Below are positions 9,534-17,845 of a stretch of DNA of 64,000 bases, piece by piece (the first letter of the stretch is position 1; every line of letters begins with the position of its first letter). The stretch is taken from positions 32,043-96,042 of the forward strand of contig CAMZDE010000001.1 in assembly GCA_947305255.1 (NCBI GenBank), given 5' to 3'. The notes beneath the pieces were generated by a model, which was given only the letters and a program-made list of their open reading frames with translations, did no database searches and was not told the origin of the DNA. The translations under genes were made by a program, and so were the position numbers. This stretch comes from an uncultured Alphaproteobacteria bacterium (GTDB lineage Bacteria > Pseudomonadota > Alphaproteobacteria > Rs-D84).

Positions 9534-9609
9534 TGGTGGCCAGAAGTGGAATCGAACCACTGACACAGGGATTTTCAGTCCCTTGCTCTACCAACTGAGC
9601 TATCTGGCC
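9534..9609 (-). tRNA. tRNA-Phe (GAA)
   Basis: The 76-nt sequence folds as a cloverleaf: acceptor GGCCAGA with TCTGGCC, D-arm AGCTCAGTTGGTAGAGC, anticodon arm AGGGA with loop CTGAAAA and TCCCT, T-arm with GGTTCGATTCC, and an encoded CCA end. The anticodon is GAA. It is read on the minus strand between plus-strand gatA and gatB. Confidence 0.97.
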
Positions 9610-9622
9610 ATCCGTGGGACAC

Positions 9623-9651
9623 ATAATAAAGTATAAAAAAACAAAAAGCAA
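9623..9651 (-). promoter_or_regulatory. Likely promoter of tRNA-Phe
   Basis: On the minus strand TTGCTT (9646-9651) and TATTAT (9623-9628) are separated by 17 bp and lie 13 bp before the tRNA 5' end. Confidence 0.55.
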
Positions 9652-9663
9652 GGAAAAATAAAA

Positions 9664-11190
9664 ATGTTTACAATCAAAGGCAAAACAACAGATTGGGAAA
9701 TAGTAATCGGACTGGAAACACATATCGAAGTCTTGTCCAATAGTAAAATTTTCAGCGGCGCATCTGCTGACTACAATCCGACGGTTGCCCCGAATACTCA
9801 GGCATGTATGGTTGACGTTGCGATGCCTGGAATGTTGCCAGTATTAAACAAATATTGCGTTGAACAGGCGATTAAATTCGGCCTTGGAATAAACGCTGAA
9901 ATTTCCAGACACAGCCGTTTTGCCCGCAAACAATATTTTTACCCTGACCTGCCCCAAGGATACCAGATTTCTCAGCCTGCCGAAGAACCACCAGTTGTTG
10001 GCCGCGGTTGGGTTGAAATTATCGGCGATGATGGGAATCCTAAAAAGATTTTAATTGAACGCGCCCATTTGGAACAAGACGCAGGGAAATTAAAACACGA
10101 CATGCATCCTACAAAATCAATGGCGGATTATAATCGCACTGGGGTAACATTGCTTGAAATCGTGACATTTTTAGATGTTAAAAATCCTGAAAACAATTCA
10201 TATATAACGTCCCCAGACGAAGCGGAAAAATATTTGCGTGAAATACGCGAAATCGCACGCGCACTGGGCGTATCAAAGGCAAACATGGAAGAAGGCTCTA
10301 TGCGCGCCGATGTCAATGTTTCTGTGCGTCCAGTTGGTGCAAAATATTTTAACGAACGTTGCGAAATCAAAAACATGGTGTCTTTTAAATTTATTAAAAC
10401 CGCCATTGAATACGAAGCGCGCCGTCAAATTGAGATACTTGAAAACGGCGGAACAATCGAACGCAATACTATGCGTTATAACCAAGGCGACGGCACAACA
10501 TCCGTATTGCGCAGCAAAGAAGACGCTCTTGATTATCGCTATTTCCCAGATCCTGATTTATTGGAATTGGAAATCAGCGACGACGACATCGAACGCATTC
10601 GTAAAACAATGCCTGAATTACCGGCTACAACGCGCGCACGTTATATCAATGAATATGGATTATCTGAATACGACGCCGCACGTTTAACCGAAACGACAGA
10701 CATTTCAAAATGGTATGACACCGCAGTTGACGGCAATGTAAAACGCGCAAAACCTGTCGCGAACTGGCTGATTTCTGAATTATTCGCACATCCTGAAAAT
10801 ATCGATATTGAAAATAAAATTACTGAAAATACCGACCCAGATGCACCGCGTATTATTACACCGGCAAATTTGGCTGAAATGGTTGATATGATTGCATCGA
10901 ATGAAATCAATGGGAAACAGGCCAAAGATATATTTATCAAAATGTTAGACGGCGAACGCGGCACAATTCATGAAATCGCAGATAAATACGGCATGAAACA
11001 AATTACAGATACATCTGCAATCGAATCGGCTGTGGACGAAGTTATCGCGAACAACCCGTCTCAGGTTGAGCAATATAAATCGGGTAAGGTCGGATTATTG
11101 GGATTCTTTGTCGGCAACGTGATGAAGGCGACACATGGTCAGGCAAACCCAGCGATGGTAAGTGATTTATTAAAACAAAAATTAGGGTAA
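9664..11190 (+). CDS. gatB: Aspartyl/glutamyl-tRNA amidotransferase subunit B
   Basis: The 508-residue protein carries GatB landmarks: IGLETHIEVLSNSKIFSG at the N-terminus, DVAMPGMLPVLN, QYFYPDLPQGYQISQ, the cradle-domain MEEGSMRADVNVSV motif, DYRYFPDPDL, and the C-terminal YqeY-like helical tail ending in GLLGFFVGNVMKATHGQANP. GatB phosphorylates and amidates Glu-tRNA(Gln). AAGGAAAA precedes the ATG. It is followed 3 bp later by an unknown gene. Confidence 0.96.
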   Translation: MFTIKGKTTDWEIVIGLETHIEVLSNSKIFSGASADYNPTVAPNTQACMVDVAMPGMLPVLNKYCVEQAIKFGLGINAEISRHSRFARKQYFYPDLPQGYQISQPAEEPPVVGRGWVEIIGDDGNPKKILIERAHLEQDAGKLKHDMHPTKSMADYNRTGVTLLEIVTFLDVKNPENNSYITSPDEAEKYLREIREIARALGVSKANMEEGSMRADVNVSVRPVGAKYFNERCEIKNMVSFKFIKTAIEYEARRQIEILENGGTIERNTMRYNQGDGTTSVLRSKEDALDYRYFPDPDLLELEISDDDIERIRKTMPELPATTRARYINEYGLSEYDAARLTETTDISKWYDTAVDGNVKRAKPVANWLISELFAHPENIDIENKITENTDPDAPRIITPANLAEMVDMIASNEINGKQAKDIFIKMLDGERGTIHEIADKYGMKQITDTSAIESAVDEVIANNPSQVEQYKSGKVGLLGFFVGNVMKATHGQANPAMVSDLLKQKLG

Positions 11191-11193
11191 TCG

Positions 11194-11682
11194 ATGCACG
11201 ACATTGTTGTTCTTATTCCACGTGATTGCGAACCTGTACAAATAGAGAAAGCCGCAGAAGATTTGCGCCTATATTTGGACGAAAACGATATAAAAGACCC
11301 AAAGATTATAGTTGGCGCGGGCCCATCTATGGAAAACGCAGAATTGTTTCGTATGCACCTTATGACGAACATCCCAGAAATATCTATCATAATTGCGAAC
11401 CCGAAAGAAAAATCTGGTCTGACGGTTGCAGAGATAGCAGAAACCTTGGCATCAAATACTTTGGTAAACGAAGAAGATATTGAAAAAATAAATAAATTAA
11501 TCAGAACATTTCGGCTAAACCCACCAGTGGTATTACCAGAAATACGATATATACCGCCCTATTCGCATATAAACAAAAAAAACGGACGCATGAACAAATC
11601 ACATGTGCGCGCTATAAAACAATTTAATAATATTAATCAACAAAACAAACAATATTTATTTAATAGAACAAAACATAAATAA
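11194..11682 (+). CDS. Hypothetical protein downstream of gatB
   Basis: The 162-residue product is not recognised. The first 110 residues look like a small alpha/beta domain (strands DIVVLIPRD, KIIVGAGPS and ISIIIANP). The last 50 residues are basic and asparagine-rich, probably disordered, with HINKKNGRMNKSHVRAIK. The gene begins 3 bp after gatB and probably shares its transcript. A nucleic-acid-binding role would fit the basic tail, but this is only a guess. Confidence 0.55.
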   Translation: MHDIVVLIPRDCEPVQIEKAAEDLRLYLDENDIKDPKIIVGAGPSMENAELFRMHLMTNIPEISIIIANPKEKSGLTVAEIAETLASNTLVNEEDIEKINKLIRTFRLNPPVVLPEIRYIPPYSHINKKNGRMNKSHVRAIKQFNNINQQNKQYLFNRTKHK

Positions 11683-11693
11683 AAAGGGAAAAA

Positions 11694-12206
11694 ATGCAAA
11701 CTTTACAATTAGAACATAACGCAATCACTGGTTCACAATACACATTAAAATCCGCCCAAGGATTAAATGTTAAAGCGCCTTATGCTGCATACAAACAAAA
11801 AATGCAACCAAATGCACATGCAAAAAAAACAATTATGTTACGCAAAAACACACGTTTGTTGAAAAATAATAAAAAAATCGCAAAAGACTTTTATTTAGTA
11901 TTAAATGTAAATATTGATTATAAAATTGAAATGCCTATGGCTTTTGATGGACATTCTTTGACATCGACACGTAAAAGATTTGATAAAACAAAAACTGCTG
12001 CTCGCAAAGCGGCACGCCTTGAAAAACAAGCCTATCAAACAATAGATATTTCTGATTTTTCAGAAATTCACGATAATGTCGAAGAAAAAATAGAAATAAA
12101 AAAATCACCACTTAATTTATATGCGAATGCATTACAACACACTGTCACACAAAACAAAAACGAAATGATTTTTGCATGCGCATTAACCCGTACAAACACT
12201 AAATAA
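11694..12206 (+). CDS. Hypothetical basic protein
   Basis: The 170-residue product is not recognised. It is lysine- and arginine-rich in the first 110 residues (KKTIMLRKNTRLLKNNKK and KTAARKAARLEKQAY), has an acidic patch near residues 120-135, and lacks signal peptide and membrane segments. AAAGGGAAAAA precedes the ATG. It lies 11 bp after the preceding unknown gene and 11 bp before miaB, so a gatB-to-miaB operon is likely. Confidence 0.55.
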   Translation: MQTLQLEHNAITGSQYTLKSAQGLNVKAPYAAYKQKMQPNAHAKKTIMLRKNTRLLKNNKKIAKDFYLVLNVNIDYKIEMPMAFDGHSLTSTRKRFDKTKTAARKAARLEKQAYQTIDISDFSEIHDNVEEKIEIKKSPLNLYANALQHTVTQNKNEMIFACALTRTNTK

Positions 12207-12217
12207 AAAAAACAAAA

Positions 12218-13525
12218 ATGCAGAAATTTTTTATACAAACCTTTGGTTGCCAAATGAACGTCTATGACGGCCAACGAATTGCCGCTATGTTAAAAACACG
12301 CGGTATGGTTGAAACAGATAATGTGGCGGACGCTGATTTAATCATTCTTAACACATGTGCGGTTCGTGAAAAGGCAACCAACAAAGTTTATTCTGCATTA
12401 GGACGCATACGTCGTGCAAAAAAAGAATCTGCCCTGTTCGGGATTGTTGGTTGTGTTGCGCGTGAAAGTGGCGCCGACGCATTTAAGAGAATTCCCGAAT
12501 TAAATTTTGTTTTGGGGCCACAAAGTTATCATAAATTGCCTGAAATTATTGATAATCCCGACACAAAATTGTTAAACATCGATTTGGGCGGTCTTGAAAA
12601 ATTTGATGAATTACCACAAATGACACAAACGCCTTTGGTCGCATATATACCAGTCCAAGAAGGCTGTAATCATTGTTGCACCTATTGCATTGTGCCATAT
12701 ACACGCGGTCGTGAAATATCTCGTCCATTTAATGATGTTATAAATGACACAATCAATGCGGCAAACACAGGCGCAATTGAAATTTGTTTTCTTGGGCAAA
12801 ATGTGAACGGATATCAATACATAGATGAAAACGGAACGACATATCGTTTGTCTGATTTAATTCGTGCGGCGGCGCAATTGCCCGAAATCCAACGCATACG
12901 CTTCACATCCAGTTACCCAACAGAAATGACAGATGATTTGATTGAAATTTTTGGAACAGAAAAAAAACTATTACCATTTTTGAATATGCCGATACAAAGC
13001 GGATCTCCGCGTATATTAAAATTAATGAATCGACCTGATGATTTGAATGCATATAAAACAATCGTTGAAAAATTAAAACGCGTGCGCCCAGACATTCAAA
13101 TTTCATCAGATTTTATTGTTGGGTTTCCTGATGAAACCGACGAAGATTTCGCAGAAACATTACGTATAGCGCGCGAAATAAAGTATATAAATTCGTATTC
13201 ATTTAAATATTCTCCACGTCCACATACGGCGGCTGCATTAATGAAAAATCAAATCAGCGAACAAATAAAATCTGTACGCCTACAAAAACTGGATGCGCAA
13301 TTAAATGAAAATCAACGCGAATTTAATATGTCCTGCATCGGTGCTGAAATGCTTTGTTTATACGAAAGCGCGGACAAAACAGGCAAAAACTTGGTTTTCC
13401 GAACCCCATATATGCAACAATGCATTGTTGCAAAACCCGACCAGAAAATCGCATCTATGCAAAAAATAAAAATTATTGACGCAAATAAATCATGCCTGCA
13501 CGGGGAAATAATAAAATCAGAATAA
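12218..13525 (+). CDS. miaB: tRNA-2-methylthio-N6-dimethylallyladenosine synthase MiaB
   Basis: The 435-residue radical SAM methylthiotransferase has the N-terminal domain with FGCQMNVYDGQRIAAML, cysteines in LNTCAVREKA and VGCVARESG for the auxiliary cluster, the radical SAM motif CNHCCTYCIVPYTRG near residue 150, and a C-terminal TRAM-like region. It methylthiolates A37 of tRNAs reading UNN codons. The 3' end overlaps the convergent outer-membrane gene by 9 bp. Confidence 0.95.
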   Translation: MQKFFIQTFGCQMNVYDGQRIAAMLKTRGMVETDNVADADLIILNTCAVREKATNKVYSALGRIRRAKKESALFGIVGCVARESGADAFKRIPELNFVLGPQSYHKLPEIIDNPDTKLLNIDLGGLEKFDELPQMTQTPLVAYIPVQEGCNHCCTYCIVPYTRGREISRPFNDVINDTINAANTGAIEICFLGQNVNGYQYIDENGTTYRLSDLIRAAAQLPEIQRIRFTSSYPTEMTDDLIEIFGTEKKLLPFLNMPIQSGSPRILKLMNRPDDLNAYKTIVEKLKRVRPDIQISSDFIVGFPDETDEDFAETLRIAREIKYINSYSFKYSPRPHTAAALMKNQISEQIKSVRLQKLDAQLNENQREFNMSCIGAEMLCLYESADKTGKNLVFRTPYMQQCIVAKPDQKIASMQKIKIIDANKSCLHGEIIKSE

Positions 13526-15076
13526 CATTTTTGCATTTATTGATGCGCGATATGCCATAGAACGTTCATCATTATATGCGCCGACGTTTATCGACAATCC
13601 GGCATTATCGGTCAAAGAATCAAAGCCGATTTTGAAATCTGCAAACAAATCGCCATTCGTCATAACACCGATTAATCCACCATATTCGTATTTAATGCCA
13701 TCAACCACAAAATTATATTTCAACATTCCACCACCACGTAAACTAACATCATTTTCAGAAAAATCCATTACATTAAATCGTTGAAATACCATGCCTACAA
13801 AAGGCGCAATAGTTAAATCATCAAAAACATTAAAATCGTGTATGCCGTCAATTCCGCCGTATAACGCATATCCAAACGGATTATTTTTCACATCATTATT
13901 GTTATAAACGTTATCTGCATCAAAAGAAATTAAATCTAAACCCAAACGTCCAACAACCGATATATCTTCCATTTTCTTTTTAACATTTACGTTACCACCA
14001 TACGACAAACCACCAAAAACGTTTATATCATCTTCATATTCAAATTTATCAAGATGTAAATTAACTTTTATATCATACCCATCGTGCCCACCATTAGCGT
14101 AAAGCCGTGCACCGGCACTATGTGTATCTTTTGATGTGATAAATTCGGGTTCAACACCAATCGCAAATGCATTATTGGTATCTAAAAAGCCATTCAACAT
14201 TGAAAACTGCAGATTTGTTTTTATAGGCCGCATTAAAATCCCAGAATTAAATCTGTATGACGAATTAATAACATTTTGTAATTCGTCCATACTTCCGGCA
14301 TTATCCATCGCCAGCAACATTTTATCATTTGGATTAGACGCGCGCAGATTTCCAAAGAATACGCCCCGATTATCATTAAAAATTCGTTGATAATCAGTTT
14401 CCCGAACAACATTCAACATCATACCATTTTCATCACGCACAGAATCAATGCGATACAAACTATCTTCATCTGCGGCCACAACGTTCAATACGGTTCCACC
14501 GGCGACATGTCGCACATATTTACCAGATTCCACAGTATTTGAATTATTTATACGCAGCGTATTTGCCCCCAACCATGAAACATTCGCGTCCCAACGTTGC
14601 CATTCTGCAAAATCATCTATGACAATCACAGACATATTAAATTCGACAGAATCAGAACCTAAATTTCTTATATCTGCCAAATTAACACCGTCCATGGCAC
14701 CATCAACCTTTACTGCAAAATCGCCAGTATTTACGTTTAAGCGTTTTGCACCGTCACCCGATGTTACCAATTGAATAATATGTTGTGCATTAATAGTGCC
14801 TGATACATTTCCTGTATTATTTATCCAAATCCAATTATCACTTTCCGCAACTAAATTTCCGCGTATTTCGCCATGATTTTCAATAGTCATTGACCCATTC
14901 ACATTTATATCAGAATTACCTGATGTCGCCGTCAAAACCACACCATTCAAAATTCTATTGTACGAACCAACGAAAGAAGACACCGACGCATCTTCAGACC
15001 ACACGACAACCTCTTCCGCAAACCCAGCGTGCATTGATATCAGGAAACAAAATATAACTATGCGGAATATTTTCAT
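13517..15076 (-). CDS. Autotransporter-like outer-membrane protein
   Basis: The 519-residue product has a signal peptide of about 20 residues, then a 220-residue passenger with short repeating beta motifs (INVNGSMTIENHGEIRGNL, WINNTGNVSGTINAQHI) typical of beta-helical autotransporters. The C-terminal 280 residues alternate polar and hydrophobic residues and end in a terminal phenylalanine (YRASINAKMLF), as expected for a beta-barrel inserted by BAM. No specific function is recognised. The passenger is short, so the protein is probably cell-attached. Confidence 0.65.
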   Translation of the reverse strand: MKIFRIVIFCFLISMHAGFAEEVVVWSEDASVSSFVGSYNRILNGVVLTATSGNSDINVNGSMTIENHGEIRGNLVAESDNWIWINNTGNVSGTINAQHIIQLVTSGDGAKRLNVNTGDFAVKVDGAMDGVNLADIRNLGSDSVEFNMSVIVIDDFAEWQRWDANVSWLGANTLRINNSNTVESGKYVRHVAGGTVLNVVAADEDSLYRIDSVRDENGMMLNVVRETDYQRIFNDNRGVFFGNLRASNPNDKMLLAMDNAGSMDELQNVINSSYRFNSGILMRPIKTNLQFSMLNGFLDTNNAFAIGVEPEFITSKDTHSAGARLYANGGHDGYDIKVNLHLDKFEYEDDINVFGGLSYGGNVNVKKKMEDISVVGRLGLDLISFDADNVYNNNDVKNNPFGYALYGGIDGIHDFNVFDDLTIAPFVGMVFQRFNVMDFSENDVSLRGGGMLKYNFVVDGIKYEYGGLIGVMTNGDLFADFKIGFDSLTDNAGLSINVGAYNDERSMAYRASINAKMLF

Positions 15077-15114
15077 AATTATAATTATGCCAATATCCGA
15101 TAATTATTTGCAAC

Positions 15115-15143
15115 AATAAAAAATCCCGTATAAAACGGGATTT
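15115..15143 (-). terminator. Intrinsic terminator after the 204-residue outer-membrane protein gene
   Basis: A stem AAATCCCGT/ACGGGATTT with a short loop is followed on the minus strand by TTTATT. It lies 24 bp after the stop of the gene ending at 15167. Confidence 0.8.
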
Positions 15144-15166
15144 ATAAACATAAATACGGAAAGAAA

Positions 15167-15781
15167 CTAGAACATGTACCGGATACCTAAATCTGCACTG
15201 AAATCATGCATTCCAGATGCAACATCGATATAATTATACCGTGCTGCAACATCTACAGAATAGCATCCAAACGGCATTTCCAATCCCAACGTCACCATAC
15301 CAGATAATTTCGTATGATCTTTGCTATGCGAATAATCTGGATATGATTCTTTGGTTTGTATAAACGCCATACCTAACCCCAAACCGGCAAAAGGTTGAAT
15401 ATATTTGAAATGCCCAATATTCATATATGTGTTTGCCATCAATTCAATATTTTCTGTGGCAATTTCAACATCAGGCAATGTTCCAAAATCTCTCTTTTCT
15501 TTGCCTTTGGTAAAGAAAGAACCTTCGATTTCGAAACGTGCAGTATCATACATTGTCAAACCCAATGCAGTACGTACTTGATACATATTTTGTGTAACGC
15601 TTTCTTTGGTGTCGTTGAAATTATAGTTCAAATTACCATACGTAGCACCACCACGCAACGTAACATACGGCAAAATATGCCACCCCATAAAATTAGTAGG
15701 TTGTTGTTCATATCTTTGACCGCCTGCGAATGCAGGAACTGCCAATAATACTGCCATAGATGTGGCAATAATTTTTTTCAT
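15167..15781 (-). CDS. Small outer-membrane beta-barrel protein (OmpA/opacity porin-like)
   Basis: The 204-residue protein has a classic signal peptide (MKKIIATSMAVLLAVPAFAG) and an eight-strand barrel pattern: RGGATYGNLNYNF, MYQVRTALGLTMY, PFAGLGLGMAFIQT, LSGMVTLGLEMPF, and a terminal ADLGIRYMF ending in the BAM-recognition phenylalanine. AAGGAG precedes the ATG, and a terminator follows. It is probably an abundant surface or structural barrel protein, with no substrate indicated. Confidence 0.78.
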   Translation of the reverse strand: MKKIIATSMAVLLAVPAFAGGQRYEQQPTNFMGWHILPYVTLRGGATYGNLNYNFNDTKESVTQNMYQVRTALGLTMYDTARFEIEGSFFTKGKEKRDFGTLPDVEIATENIELMANTYMNIGHFKYIQPFAGLGLGMAFIQTKESYPDYSHSKDHTKLSGMVTLGLEMPFGCYSVDVAARYNYIDVASGMHDFSADLGIRYMF

Positions 15782-15877
15782 TATTTTCTCCTTTTGTTGC
15801 TGATTAATCTCAACACTTGCATTCTATCAAATGATATGCACATTTTGCATAGGCACCTATTCTCAGGAAAAATTACC

Positions 15878-15900
15878 TATACGGCGAAATCCGGCGTATA
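15878..15900 (-). terminator. Weak terminator-like hairpin after tcdA
   Basis: TATACG and CGTATA pair around a 5-nt loop with one inner mismatch. On the minus strand a TTTTT run follows five bases later. It lies 9 bp past the tcdA stop. Confidence 0.4.
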
Positions 15901-15908
15901 ACGCGTTT

Positions 15909-16583
15909 TTATTTAGATAATTTTTTAATAACAAAATCAGATAGCAATAAACCAAAAGTTCCGGTCACCGTAATAATCGAACCAAATTCGCGACCACCAT
16001 TTTTTTGTGGTGCCGCATTTTCAGTTGAATATACAACCGGAAAATCTTTCATTTTTAAATAACGAACCATATGACGAATCTTGGCCGCCAACGGACAAAC
16101 CGTCGTTTTTGAAATTTTATCTACTTTAATTTTTGTTATGTCCATCTTGCGCGCCGCCCCCATACTGGATACAAAAGGAACCCCTTTGGCAAAACACCAT
16201 TTATATAGCGCAATCTTTGATTGAACGGTATCTATCGCATCTATGACAAAATCAGGTCGCAAATCAATATTGGTATTTTCATCAAAAAACATATTATAAA
16301 CATCAACAATAATATCTGGATTTATATCGTGAATACGCTGTTTTGCAACATCAACCTTTGGTTTCCCAATTGTTGAATCTGATGCGAACAATTGACGGTT
16401 TATGTTTGATTCTTCAACATTATCAAAATCAATCAAAATTAAATGCCCAACACCGCATCGCGCCAAAGATTCAACCGCAAAAGAACCAACGGCACCGCAC
16501 CCGACCACCATAACAGTCGATTTTTGTAATTTATCAATAGCCTCTTTGCCCATCAACAAAGATATACGATGCAATCTATCCAT
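15909..16583 (-). CDS. tcdA: tRNA threonylcarbamoyladenosine dehydratase TcdA
   Basis: The 224-residue E1-like protein has the nucleotide-binding motif VVGCGAVGSFAVESLARCGVG at residues 27-47, LIDFDNVEESNINRQ, and a DAIDTVQSKIAL segment typical of TcdA (formerly YgdL/CsdL). It cyclises t6A37 of tRNAs to ct6A using ATP. The first 8 bases overlap the end of the upstream TatD-family gene, so the pair forms an operon. In other bacteria TcdA often works with a CsdA/CsdE sulfur relay. Confidence 0.88.
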   Translation of the reverse strand: MDRLHRISLLMGKEAIDKLQKSTVMVVGCGAVGSFAVESLARCGVGHLILIDFDNVEESNINRQLFASDSTIGKPKVDVAKQRIHDINPDIIVDVYNMFFDENTNIDLRPDFVIDAIDTVQSKIALYKWCFAKGVPFVSSMGAARKMDITKIKVDKISKTTVCPLAAKIRHMVRYLKMKDFPVVYSTENAAPQKNGGREFGSIITVTGTFGLLLSDFVIKKLSK

Positions 16584-17268
16584 TTTGTAAAATCCTCTGG
16601 GTATTATTATATATACAATCCGAAATATTTGGATTGTTTTTTATCTCTGATATTTTATTAACAACATCCCGCAAAAAAACACCTTCTTTGCCGTCTGTTT
16701 CAACCAAAATTTTATCATCATCAATTTGTGTTATACAGCGAAATCCGCCGTATAACACGTTTTTGCCAAACGAAAAATAAACTTTGTTTTTATAATTTTT
16801 AATAATGTATTTTATAACATCAATACTACCATTAAATGCATGAAAAACCATTATCGGCAAATCTGAATTTTTATACAATTTTAACACACGAAAAATCTTG
16901 TCCCACGCACCAACACAATGAATAAAAACGATTCGTTTTAATTTAATAGCGATATCAAATTGCCGTCTAAAAACATCTATCTGTTTCTCAATATCAGGCT
17001 TATTTTTATCCAAACCAATCTCACCAACCATATACGATGAATTGCATAATAATAATTTTTCCAATCGTGTTTCGAACCCAAATTCAATCGTATCAATAAA
17101 CCACGGATGCACCCCAAACGCACCATATACATTATTATCGGAATAGGTCAGATTTTCTAAATCACGCCAATCTGATTCATGTGTTGCACAAATTATAGTC
17201 CCCACCACATCAGGTTGAAACCGATGAGTAATGTAATCAATATGACTATGTGCATCTATTATCTTCAT
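16576..17268 (-). CDS. TatD-family metal-dependent hydrolase
   Basis: The 230-residue TIM-barrel protein has N-terminal metal ligands DAHSHID, FGVHPWF, the glutamate in VGEIGLDKN, FIHCVGAW with a histidine ligand, and ILVETDGKEG with the last aspartate. TatD proteins are 3'-exonucleases or deoxyribonucleases. At 230 residues it is shorter than the usual 260. It overlaps tcdA by 8 bp. Confidence 0.8.
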   Translation of the reverse strand: MKIIDAHSHIDYITHRFQPDVVGTIICATHESDWRDLENLTYSDNNVYGAFGVHPWFIDTIEFGFETRLEKLLLCNSSYMVGEIGLDKNKPDIEKQIDVFRRQFDIAIKLKRIVFIHCVGAWDKIFRVLKLYKNSDLPIMVFHAFNGSIDVIKYIIKNYKNKVYFSFGKNVLYGGFRCITQIDDDKILVETDGKEGVFLRDVVNKISEIKNNPNISDCIYNNTQRILQNG

Positions 17269-17692
17269 AAGATAAATCGTGACACATATATATTTTTTTG
17301 CAAGCAGGAAAAAAACACCAATTGTTCGCCATTTCTTATATCAATTTGGTTCGACACACAAACACCCGCATGCTACACACCTGAAAAAAGTATAGACAAA
17401 TTGTATATACAAATAATTTTATTATATATCTGCCCCTGTTTTTCAAATTGGAAACAAAAAACAGATGGTCGGAAGGAGCGAAAATCAGTCAATCAAAGAT
17501 TCCGTTGGTCTTTCAAGACAAACCCTATTATAGCCCCCGACATCATCGGGGATTATGTGTTGCAAAAAAATATCATAGAGATTAATTTCGCTTCACCCTA
17601 TTTTCATTAACCCCTTTGTTGCAACACGTACAAATCAACCCATTTTCACCCCAAAAAAAATTAACCCCCGCGAAAAACGGGGGATAATTTTT
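17269..17692. other. Intergenic stretch with hairpins, possible small RNA
   Basis: No convincing gene is present. On the plus strand TTGTAT (17399-17404) is followed 17 bp later by ATATAT, a possible promoter. Downstream (about 17432-17550) are a CTGTTTTT/AAAAACAG hairpin, a CGGAA/TTCCG stem, and a CCCCGA/TCGGGG hairpin near 17538-17554. The tRNA-Lys terminator closes the interval. The order of hairpins resembles a small RNA, but I could not match it to SRP RNA, 6S, tmRNA or RNase P RNA. Confidence 0.35.
17653..17683 (-). terminator. Intrinsic terminator after tRNA-Lys
   Basis: CCCCCG and CGGGGG pair around a short A-rich loop. On the minus strand the hairpin is followed by TTAATTTTTTTT. It begins 10 bp after the tRNA 3' end. 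Confidence 0.85.
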
Positions 17693-17768
17693 TGGTGGAG
17701 ACACAGGGATTCGAACCCTGGACCCACTGATTAAGAGTCAGTTGCTCTACCAACTGAGCTATGTCTCC
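17693..17768 (-). tRNA. tRNA-Lys (CTT)
   Basis: The 76-nt cloverleaf has acceptor GGAGACA with TGTCTCC, D-arm AGCTCAGTTGGTAGAGC, anticodon stem ACTGA/TCAGT with loop CTCTTAA, T-arm with GGTTCGAATCC and an encoded CCA. The anticodon is CTT. Confidence 0.97.
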
Positions 17769-17788
17769 AGAACCACCAAATCTCCGCA

Positions 17789-17816
17789 ATTATAAATTAT
17801 TTTCCACAAAATGCAA
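17789..17816 (-). promoter_or_regulatory. Likely promoter of tRNA-Lys
   Basis: TTGCAT (17811-17816) and TATAAT (17789-17794) on the minus strand, spaced by 16 bp, lie 20 bp before the tRNA 5' end. Confidence 0.6.
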
Positions 17817-17845
17817 GTTTTTATACCCACGTTAATCAAATACGA

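Noticed and set aside
9208..9723. Minus-strand frame across the tRNA-Phe locus
   Set aside because: It reads through the tRNA and its duplicate, and the internal amino-acid repeat is just the 87-bp tandem repeat.
15884..15910. Short sequence nearly identical to 16738-16764 inside the TatD gene (25 of 27 bases by eye)
   Set aside because: It is too short, and one copy is explained by the hairpin after tcdA. A real duplication is possible but not demonstrable.
17430..17560. SRP RNA or 6S RNA in the intergenic stretch
   Set aside because: The GGAAG-containing segment lacks the SRP core pairing pattern, and the long closed helix of 6S RNA is not evident.
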